This document shows positions 34,730 to 43,946 of a stretch of 64,000 nucleotides of DNA, piece by piece (within the stretch, counting starts at the first letter, position 1; each line of letters begins with the position of its first letter). Both the position numbers and the translations under genes were made by a program. The notes beneath the pieces are model-generated. The model was not told where the DNA came from. It was given only the letters and a program-made list of their open reading frames with translations, and did not search any database. This DNA comes from Punica granatum. Its lineage: Eukaryota > Streptophyta > Magnoliopsida > Myrtales > Lythraceae. The DNA lies in contig NC_045127.1 in the NCBI RefSeq assembly GCF_007655135.1, forward strand, positions 54,663,051 through 54,727,050, given 5' to 3'.

Positions 34730-35637
34730 ATGGCAGGAAAGCCCGTAATCAAAGTGGCTGCGCTGTGCGGGTCCCTCCGCAAGGGCTCCTACAACCGCGG
34801 GCTCATCCGCTCCGGTAGGATTTGCTACCGGACTGTCTTGAATCTTTGATGCTTGCCTGACTTTCTATCTTATTTAGGCAATCTTGATTCTGAGTGATTC
34901 TTTCTTGTTCTGGGGGGGCGCAGCTATTGACATATCGGAGGAGTCGATCGATGGGATGCAGATTGAGTACGTGGAGGCTTCCCACCTGCCGATGATCAAC
35001 ACCGACCTCGAGGTCGACGGCAAGTTCCCATCGGCAGTCGAGGAGTTCCGCCAGAATATCCTCCAGGCTGATAGCGTCATCTTTGCCTCCCCAGAGTACA
35101 ACTACTCCGTCTCCCGTACGTAGTCCTCTCTTTTGCTCCTTCTCATTCGAATATCATTCTTGGTTGGGCATGGTGGTCGTGTTTTGTTGCGGCCCTGTTT
35201 TGTTATGTTCTTCAAATTATGCGGTGATTTGAATTATAAGCGCGATGATAATGGTCATTCGATGCCAACGTTAATGTCTGATCCCCCATTTTTTTTTAAA
35301 AAAAATAAAATAAAATTCGGGCATATATTACACTAGCGGTTTTGAAGAATGCAATTGACTGGGCTTCAAGGCCGCCATGTGGGCCGGGAAGGCCGCTGCC
35401 ATCGTGAGCGCAGGGGGAGGTTTCGGAGGCGGTGTTGCTCAGTACCATCTCCGCCAGATCGGAGTGTTCTTAGACCTCCACTTCATCGACAAGCCCGAGT
35501 TCAGGGTGCACGCCTTTCAGCCACCCGCAAAGTTCGATCAAGAGGGCAACCTGATCGATCCTCAGGCCAAGGAGAGGCTGAAAGAGGTCCTCCTCGCGCT
35601 TCACGGCTTCACTCTTCTGCTCACGGGCCGGGCATAA
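34730..35637 (+). pseudogene. NQR: NQR copy 2, frameshifted in exon 3
   Basis: Exons by comparison with copy 3 are 34730-34814, 34924-35115 and 35337-35637. Exons 1 and 2 are open and carry the FMN loop CGSLRKGSYNRG and FASPEYNYSVS. Exon 3 opens VLKNAIDWASRPP and then loses 4 bp: where copy 3 has CCGCCGAACGTGTGGGC this copy has CCGCCATGTGGGC (35370-35382). The frame shifts, so translation would lose the last ~80 residues including GGGFGGGVAQYHLRQIG, although that sequence is intact in the other frame down to a stop at 35637. Otherwise the copy is very close to copy 3, with an identical-length intron 1 (109 bp). It is either a young pseudogene or a base-calling/assembly error. Confidence 0.8.
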
Positions 35638-36244
35638 ATGCAATTCAATTGCACTCTTCAATTATTTGAAATTCAGGGTCCGTCCGATCTGGAATTGTTC
35701 CGTCAATTTATGATGAATTTCTTAAAAGGGAAATGGTTGTCAACTGAATCAAGTGTTGCTGTTCTTCATTCTCTCTTCTTCTTTATGTATGTTTGTTGTT
35801 CCTTTGCTTGTCAATCTTAATGAATCAAATGCTGTCCTCTTCATGGGATTGGATTGAATTGAATAGGATGTGTCTCGTTGGGTCTTGAAGAGGCAGGTAA
35901 TTCTATTTGCAAAAAATTGGAGGCGTCCATCAATATCATAATACATCTCAATTCCTTCAGATTTTCTCATTTTTCTTCTGATTTCAAGTTCGATCGTGCA
36001 TCATGCATATGTATTTGCTGACTAACAAGTGTTTATATTTTGCGTCTATGGAATTCACGACCGCACAATAATATACTACACACTACCGATGACAAGAATA
36101 TATGCCATTGTATATGACATACGTCATATGCACAATATACACAACGTACGTCATTGTACATGGGGCAATCGAATTTAATCCAAACTCTATCTGTAACTAC
36201 AACGTGCATCATTGTATGTTTGAATACATTTATGTCATTGTATC

Positions 36245-36644
36245 TTGCAAAAGAAACTGACTTGCAGCGGAATGAAGGCAGACCAAGGCCGTTTCTTGCT
36301 TCCACGTTGGCGGGTCGTCGCAAATTTTCTCAATCAGGAAGAGTGGCCGTGGCTTGAGAGTGGAGGGAACATTTGGGTTCCGGTCATTGAGCCTTGCCTC
36401 AGGGTCTCGACCCTCAGCCTCAAGAGGTGGAAGATGCCTTCCAACCATGTCTTTGTGTTGAACACGAGGTGGAACAAGATCGACCATGACCCGGAGAACG
36501 GGGTTAGCGGAGGATGATGTGGTCCAGGTCTGGTCTTACCGAGTTGAAGGGAGACTTTGTTTCGCAATCGTCAAGACCATCATCAAAATGTCCATGCGGA
36601 GCACTGTGCCGTGTTCTCCTTCTAGCATTGTGACTCACGTATGA
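36245..36644 (+). pseudogene. B3-domain (DUF313-type) transcription factor remnant, frameshifted
   Basis: The frame from about 36245 reads KKLTCSGMKADQGRF, a GGNIWVPVIEPCLR block, LSLKRWKMP and VFVLNTRWNKI, then stops at a TGA just after ENGVSGG. Skipping one G of the run at 36498-36501 restores the family sequence: GLAEDDVVQVWSYRV, then GRLCFAIVK and a stop at 36642-36644. This order (SQGRLLIP-like start, VPVIDPCL, LSLKKW, VLNTGWN, DVVQLWSFRV, LCFALV) is the plant B3 family formerly called DUF313, e.g. At1g05920/At2g31720-type proteins. No upstream exon is recognised, so it is probably a truncated, frameshifted gene, or a functional one with a one-base sequencing error. Confidence 0.7.
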
Positions 36645-37557
36645 CGGCTGCATATTGTTCTAACTGGTTTGATAAATTCAGAATTTTCTTTTCACGGCTT
36701 AACTGTTTTTTTATTATTCCACAACATCGGCTAATTAGGGTTTTTTTTTTGTTTTTTTCCTTTTATGATTGATCAATCATTCAATTGATTTCATTATGAA
36801 TCTCTTGTAATGCGAATCACGGAAGTTAATTGGGGTGTCTAATTGTCGAGAATTTATTTGGGTTTATGGATTGATTTTGACTCCATGAATTGTAGAGAGC
36901 GAGAGGTGAGAGAGGGGAGAGAGGGATCCGGGTGGAGAGAGAGAAAAGACAGATGTGTGAGAGAGAGGAGAGAGCAGTGTTATCAAAATCAGAGCAGATG
37001 ATGAATTGAAAGGATATGGGTTCATGGAATTATGGGCCAATCGGGAGATCAATTGGTCAGATTGTACGTTTAACTAAAATAAAATAAGTATAATATAGAA
37101 GTACGATGATTTTAAAGAAATATATGGATAGTTTAAGAAAATGTCTAGATTTAGTATTTCTTACTAAAAAAGAAATATTGAATTTTAATAAGTACTTCAA
37201 AGTAGAGTTAAAAGAACAAGAAGGTAGTGGTGATTTTGTTGGCATCCTATGCTAGTGTGGGAAGCAATGGATCATAGGTTCAAATCCCAATATAACCTAG
37301 CAATTTTTACATTAATAGAACTAAATAGGTAACGGGTAAAATCCATTAGACCAGCCGATTCAATAAAATTTTGCTAAAAATCGGCTAATTTAATGGGTCC
37401 GACGGTTCAACTCTGCAACTTTGGCCTTGAGGCAGATCGAATCGGACATGGTGCCGGTTCATAGTCAAACCAGTCGAACTGGCTGATCTGGTCCAATTCT
37501 GATAACAATGGGAGAGAGAGTGAAATTTTTTTTAAATTGGAGTTTATTTTATTTATT

Positions 37558-37852
37558 GTACAAAAACGTTACCTTTCAAAAAAAATTGTACCAAATATGT
37601 AATTAACCCTTTATTTTAAGTAAATATTTTGAAAATGAATTTTTTATTATATTATTTACGCCACGTTGGATGGACAACATACATGTCATTTGCCACGTAG
37701 CAATCATTGATGATGTCAAATGGTGGATGATGGAATGCACTTAATTGCAATATATTAAATTTACGTTTGCACTAAAACATTACAAATAAATATTTTATAC
37801 TAAAATGTTACCTTTGTAAAACATTTCATACCAAAAATATGTAATTTACCCT
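37558..37852. repeat. direct repeat flanking a ~190-bp segment
   Basis: Unit 1 (37558-37610) and unit 2 (37798-37852) share GTTACCTTT, then CAT/TTGTACC, AAATATGTAATT and ACCCT in the same order and orientation. The intervening sequence is AT-rich with a GCCACGTTGG...TTGCCACGTAGC pair. It may be a decayed mobile element. Confidence 0.5.
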
Positions 37853-38064
37853 CGTAAAGCATCTAGAAATTTTACATTTCTCTTCTTTCAGTCACATATT
37901 GCCTTTCAAGTTGTTGTCTTTCTAATTCTTATTTTCTTTTCAACGAGATCACGATATAATATTATATATATATATATATGTATATTGCATCAAATTGATT
38001 TATGATCTCAAGTCTCAACCCCCTGCCTTGCACTCTCTAAGATCTCAAGGTTAATGAAATTGCA

Positions 38065-38552
38065 GAGGCAGATGATTAAACCCTCCAATCCCTGGGTTTA
38101 GAGCTCAACTATCCAGTTAGCTTAAGGGTTGTACTCGTCGATACTAATTCGGACACGAAGTAGATTCCAATATCACGTTTCTAAAACAATGAAAAAGTCT
38201 TCTATGTAATGGAAATATTACGTAATAATGTCATAAGTCGGTATGATTGCTCAATTCCTCTTATTTTTAGAAATATCACTAAAAATATTATTATTAATAA
38301 AAATATATTTTTTATATATTAAATAATACAGTATCACGTAATATAAATAAATATTCAGTGAATATTATTTAATTGACTTACTATTTACCACCCAATTAAA
38401 ATGTCTTAAAGTGATTTCACAACAGCCTCACGAGTTTTACTTATGAATGTATAACACCATCGATATTTTTTATTTTTCACGTGACCCTCTTCTTTTTGTC
38501 TCTTAGCTCCCAGAGAAACACAGAGACGACAGTAAACCGAGAGAGAGAGAGA

Positions 38553-38585
<33 letters not shown>

Positions 38586-38609
38586 ACGGAGACGGAGACG
38601 GATTGAGCA
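38065..38609 (+). promoter_or_regulatory. duplicated upstream region of NQR copy 3
   Basis: Aligns with 34252-34729, with small indels and an insertion after CCTGGGTTTAGA. It differs most near the gene, where it carries (GA)n and a 25-G run. The region is presumably the promoter and 5' leader of copy 3. Confidence 0.65.
38553..38577 (+). repeat. 25-nt poly(G) tract in the NQR copy 3 leader
   Basis: Twenty-five consecutive G residues lie between (GA)n and CGCCGGAGACGGAGACGG, 33 nt before the ATG at 38610. Copy 2 has only GGGG/GGGGG at the matching place. Such a tract can form stable G-quadruplexes and is hard to sequence, so its exact length is doubtful. Confidence 0.8.
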
Positions 38610-39842
38610 ATGGCAGGAAAGCCCATAATCAAAGTGGCTGCGCTATGCGGGTCCCTCCGCAAAGGCTCCTACAACCGCGGGCTCCTCCGCTCCGGTAGGA
38701 TTTGCTACCGGAGTGTCTTGAATCTTTGATGCCTGCCTGACTTTCTATCTTCTTGAGGCAATCTTGATTCTGAGTGATTCTTTCTTGTTCTCGAGGGGTG
38801 CAGCTATTGAGATATCGAAGGAGTCGATCGATGGGATGCAGATTGAGTACGTGGAGGTTTCCCACCTGCCGATGATCAACACCGACCTCGAGGTCGACGG
38901 CAAGTACCCATCGGCAGTCGAGGAGTTCCGGCAGAAGATTCTCCGGGCCGACAGCGTCTTCTTTGCCTCCCCTGAGTACAACTACTCCGTCTCCCGTAAT
39001 CCCCACTCACTTCCCCTCCCTCTTGAACAAATCTTTACTCCTCTTGTCACTCTTCAACTTCAATTCCCGTTAGATGGCTTTTTTATAACGGGATTATGCG
39101 TGCAGCGTGCGAAATGGTGTCTTCTATATTATTATTGCTTCAGAATGTCTCAGCTCATCAGGTCTAATCTTGTTGATGACGAGAGGTGGACTGTCACTGA
39201 CTGAACTAGGAACCTTTTGCCACGGCTCTAGCACAGATTAGTTACTTGCGCACCCGAACCTATGTGTTCGGGACACCGGGATTGGAAGTACCTAGAGTTT
39301 GGTTGCTTTTCATGTGAATAAGTTTCCACTTATTGCCATTCTGATCGGTTGTTACTCATCTACGCTAATTGAATATTTAATGATCGAAATATGTTCAGCT
39401 GGATATTCGGTATGTGCCCGGGTGAAGATTTTGGGGAACTTGTACCTGTTTTGCAATGTTGTTGATGATAATGGTAATTTGTGCTGTGTTTGTGACTGAT
39501 CCTGGGTTATATTATTCGTTCAAATGGTACGCACTAGCGGTTTTGAAGAATGCGATAGACTGGGCTTCAAGGCCGCCGAACGTGTGGGCTGGGAAGGCTG
39601 CTGCTGTGGTGAGCGCAGGGGGAGATCTCGGAGGCGGGAGAGCTCAGTACCATCTCCGACAAAGCGGTGTTTACTTAGATCTCCACTTCATCAACAAGCC
39701 CGAGCTCATGGTGCGTGCCTTTCAGCCACCTGCAAAGTTCGATCAAGAGGGCAACCTGATCGATCCTCAGGTCAAGGAGAACCTGAAAAAGGTTCTCCTC
39801 GCGCTTCACGACTTCTCTCTTCGACTCGTGGGCCGCGCATAA
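38610..39842 (+). CDS. NQR: NAD(P)H:quinone oxidoreductase, copy 3, intact
   Basis: Exons are 38610-38694, 38804-38995 and 39538-39842 with GT-AG borders (donors CCG|GTAGGA and CCC|GTAATC), giving 193 aa. The FMN loop ALCGSLRKGSYNRG is at about residues 11-24. It is followed by LPMINTDLEVDG, FASPEYNYSVS, VLKNAIDWASRPPNVW, GGDLGGGRAQYHLRQ and a C-terminal LSLRL-type helix. This is a complete flavodoxin-like quinone reductase of normal family length (~195 aa), with the same expected reaction as copy 1. HLRQSGVY replaces the HLRQIGVF of the other copies. Intron 2 (542 bp) is longer than in copy 2 (221 bp), the main structural difference between these close duplicates. Confidence 0.93.
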
Positions 39843-42800
39843 ATGCAGTATTGCTGTGATTATTGGAAATTCTGGGGTCGTCTGCTCCTGATTTTAGATT
39901 GTTTGGTCAACTTACGGGTTTCTTTCTTCGTTCACTTCCTCGTGTATATAACTCATTATTCACTGCGATGAATTTCTCAAATAAATAAAAGAAATATGGT
40001 AGTGAGCCACTGAATTTGTTCATACTCATTGTCTCCTGTTCTTCTTTTATTTATATCCTACGTTTGCTTGTCAATCTACTCATTTTGATTTAATAATGGG
40101 ATGTCTTGTTGGGCCTTGAAGAGGCAACTAATTAATTCTCAAGCGGGGTCGGCACCTTCTGGGCCTTCTCTTGACCTCTTTTTTTTTTTTTTTTGCAGGT
40201 CCTCATTCGGGCTCAATTCAAAGAAGTCCAAGAACAAGGGAAAAAAAATTGCACATTAACTATTATTTTTTTTGATAAATCACATTAACTATTAACTATT
40301 AATTATTAATTATTAATTATTATTCATAAACGATGAAAATTGGTCTGTGTCAACTCTCATCATGACACGTGGCCCGTTTTTATTTTTTCTTTTTTTAAAA
40401 AAAACATTTTTTTTCCTTTTTTATATACCTTCTTATTATAACGAGGGGTGCATGTGTTTCGCCTGATTACCCTCCATGATCCTCCTGTGCGCTTGTTATT
40501 CTCGCGGAACATATAAGTCTAGTAGATATATAACATGAAAAGGAGGGCGGGAAAAGAAAGCATAGAAAAGTTTTTTTTTTTTTTTTGTTGTTGAAGAATA
40601 GAAAAGAATATTTAAGAAAAGGAAAACCAGTGAAAAGTTGGAACCGATGAAAGGAAGGAAAGGGGAGCTTTGATGCAACTGTAATATTAATGGAGGTGTC
40701 ATTCAATTTTCATAAATATAGCAAACATATAAGATGGATTGATTTTCGATTTGGTGGCTTTAAATGGGAAAACATAATGAAAGATCTCTTCTAACCATAA
40801 TTGGTAAAAGACAGAGATCATCCCCAGAGATAAAGATCCTCCCATAGCCCTCCTCCAAGGATGAACCATCATTTCAGCCTTTTTTTCCTCTTTTTTTTTT
40901 CTCATAATATACAAAAGAAAGAAATAGATTGAAGGAAAGGAAAATGTGAATTTTGGGAATAAAAACTGGGGAATTAAAGGGAAGGGATGATTCCATAAGG
41001 TTTCAAGAATTATGGAAAAAATTTTAACTGAAGGGAAGCTAAAATGGGTGGTGCCACCATAATAGACTGAACTGGAAAGACGTGGTCGGACAGTACAGAT
41101 GATGAACCGATCTAGCTACTTTGATCTTACACCGTAATCCCATCTCGAGATTCTTGTTGGTTTAGACCGGGAGCTTAAACGAATCATTGTTACGCTCCAG
41201 CGAACTTATGGGTATGTAAAGTTGTAAACCAGGGACTGACGTTGCCTAGGCGTTAAATAACGTATAAGTCGGCACATTTAGGAGCACGTTTGCTGCAAGA
41301 AAAAAATCATCTATTACATAGAGGATTTTTTTTGATAGGTCAGAGAAATTTAATGTTGGGTATAAAACAAGTAGTTACTGTCTACATAATAGGCCCGTGA
41401 CTGTATCAATTTGTACTTTCACCGCATTTTAATTTCTCGAGATAATGCCACAATCGAAGTAGGGATGAATTATTATCCATTTACTTACATGTTTTATTCA
41501 TATAAAAAAAAAGAACGGATTATTTTCTTTTTTTTTCTCCCTTTTATACGGCAACGATCGAGCGAGCTTTTAATCTGTCATCATCTTCTCTGTAAAATTG
41601 AGAACAGAACAGAAGAGAGAGAGAGAGAGAGAGGATGATAGCAAACAGGCAATGGAGGGTTTGTATTGGCTGATGGGCCTTTCTCCGCCGTCCTACGGTC
41701 TGACCACCGCGGCAAGGCAATGAATGCGTCACTGAAAAGGCTATACGGCCAAAAGGCAGAAGGCTAAGAAGCCCATCGGATCGACAAGTGCCCGGCGGTT
41801 CTTTCTTTTCTTTGCCCATCTGATCTCATTACATTACATCCATTTACATTTACATTACATCCATTCCATCCGCCTTTACTTCTCCTCCCTTTTCTTGCAA
41901 ACAATAAGTGGTTCCTTTACCATACAATAGCAATATTAGTATAGTATTTTCTTTTGGAAAACCGACGTGCAATGGATCGTATCATATAGGATCCATAGAT
42001 CGAATGAGACAGCAAAAGCTTCGCATAATCTCTCTCCAAATGGAAGAATGATGATAATGAGGCCTCGAAAAGATCATATACATATATACGAACATGATTA
42101 TAAAAAAAAGGGATCGAGGGGAGGAGCATGAAGGATTGGAACGCATTACAAAAGTCAACTCACATTATTTTATTTAGTTATTAAATTACCACTATTACTA
42201 CTACGTGGGGATCAATCACATTAATAAGAAGATCATGAAGTGAGTTCCCCTTCCATCCTCCCCTACGACTTGGAGATGTACCTAAGCTATTGGAACCCCT
42301 CCTACCTTATAAATTCAAAGTATATATTTTCCGACTTTTACCGTACCAAAACCTGTTCAAATCTACTTGAAAATTCATCACCCCTCCATAATTCTGTCCA
42401 ATATTCAATCAGGAAGAACAAAGAAACTCGTCACTTGGCAATAAGTTTCGACTCGGTTTTAGGATAAGTTATTCATTGACTTCGTCCTGACCGAATTACA
42501 CTTATTTATAATAAGGTCGCCTTTTTATTTTTTTATAAATTGAATAAGTGATTGAACACTTGTCACTATTTCAAAGAGGCCAATAGCATTATTATTATTA
42601 TTATTATTTATTTATTTCTGTTTTGTTGGGGCCTATAACGTTAGCAGGCAGCACGACGAGTCCTCGGCCCTCAACTATTATTTGTTAATGACGGCCATTA
42701 ATTAACTATCATAGGAGTATAAAAATATATAATATAATATAATACTTATTGTAATTCAACGCGAGAGAGTATTTTTATTCTTAATGTCTACAATTTTTAT

Positions 42801-43927
42801 TTGATGTAATAATAATAAAATTAAGTGCGTGCCAGTCCCATTTCCTAGGATGCATTTAGCGCAGCAGCAGTAGATGTTTGCCATTTGAACCCTAAACAGC
42901 TTATATATGCTTTTAAGATATGTATGATCTATTCGGGGAGAAATCGATAGCAGAATGCAATTATCCTTTTGGACATTGTAATCGTCGCAAGCCACAACTT
43001 CTTTTCGGTTCCGACAGTATTACTAAAGCAAGGCTTTACAAGATTAACAGCTCGTAAAAGACGGGGAAATTTTTTTTTTTCCATGAAATACAGGGTCCAA
43101 ACAAATAATATATCGAGGACGAATGGAAGTATTATCCTGGCTCGCGGAAGGTCGGAACAACCCGCATACTATACTATTGAATTAATGGAAGCATAATAGA
43201 AATCAAACTGTAGGCTGTAGCCTGCAGGAGAAATTGAGGCGTCGTTAGAAAAAGTGATTTATATAGTGAAAGATTAGAACTTTCTAATTATTACTAATTA
43301 ATCAGCAGCTTAATAAAAATAATTTTTTTAAAAAAAAATGGAAGAAAATAGAGAAACAGAAAAGATTTTGGGAAGGATAATGGAGCTGGGGCGATTAGTA
43401 CGAGCAAAGATTCCAAAAATGGCTAAAGACAGAATCGTTTCTCCTCCTCCTTCTTCTTCATCTTCTTCTTCCTCCTCTCACTCTCTCTCTCTCTCTCTCT
43501 CCCTCCTCCCCCCCCGGTCTCTTTCTTTCTAACATCAAAATGTTTGGGCTGTTAGCTGTTTCTCAGGAGGAGCCAATCTCGCAATCATAACAACTTCTCC
43601 TGTCCCTGTCCCTGTCCGATGTCCATGTCCATGTCCTTCCTCTGATTCTCTCTCTGTTACTTGTCCGAACCCAACGAGAGAGCAGTGCTTTGGCTTCCAT
43701 TTATCAGTGACAGACAGCAAAACAGAAGAGAAATAAGCCCAGTGCTCCTCATTGGGCTCTGAGTAGAAGAGGACCTTCTTGCTTTTCCATTTTCTACCTC
43801 AAGAACTCCGAACCCATCTCAGGAATCTGTTTCTTCCTCCGTTTTCAGCATTGGTTCTTCTGTTCTTCCTCCGCTCCTCTGTTAGTGCCATACACATTTG
43901 ATCAGTGAAGAAAATAGAGAAGAAGGA
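39843..43927. other. intergenic region, no gene recognised
   Basis: The first ~290 bp match the flank of NQR copy 2. Further on are poly(T)/poly(A) tracts (40182-40195, 40570-40586), TTAATTA-type runs (40255-40325), (GA)n (41618-41634), (ATT)n (42588-42608), and close to PIP5K a CT-rich leader-like segment with (TC)n at about 43482-43501 and GTCCCT/GTCCAT minisatellite units (43600-43640). Open frames at 40467-40706, 41544-41819 and 43338-43532 have no domain. Confidence 0.5.
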
Positions 43928-43933
43928 ATGTAA
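43928..43933 (+). promoter_or_regulatory. AUG-stop minimal uORF before PIP5K
   Basis: ATGTAA: a start codon directly followed by a stop codon, 13 nt before the main ATG at 43947 and inside sequence that must be leader if transcription starts upstream. Context is AAGGAATGTAAC. Confidence 0.55.
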
Positions 43934-43946
43934 CAGATTCAGAGAG

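Larger units (their letters stand above)
35638..38064. other. 3' flank of NQR copy 2, decayed B3 gene and repeats
   Basis: Similarity to the 3' flank of copy 3 continues to about 35905 (GGGTCTTGAAGAGGCA against GGGCCTTGAAGAGGCA near 40115). The unshared part then holds the B3 remnant (36245-36644), a GA-rich patch (36895-36975) and a direct repeat (37558-37852). Three imperfect ~25-bp units with GTCATTGTA/CATCATTGTA occur in 36138-36245. Confidence 0.55.

Noticed and set aside
37255..37300. Possible tRNA or SINE B-box (AGGTTCAAATCCC)
   Set aside because: No A-box at the right spacing and no acceptor-stem pairing, so neither a tRNA nor a supported SINE.
41544..41819. 91-aa minus-strand frame with higher GC
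   Set aside because: No recognisable motif. It runs into a (GA)n microsatellite that accounts for its hydrophobic Leu/Ser tail.
43338..43532. 64-aa frame upstream of PIP5K
   Set aside because: Half of it is Ser/Leu from TCT and CTC microsatellites, so it is more likely promoter or leader sequence.
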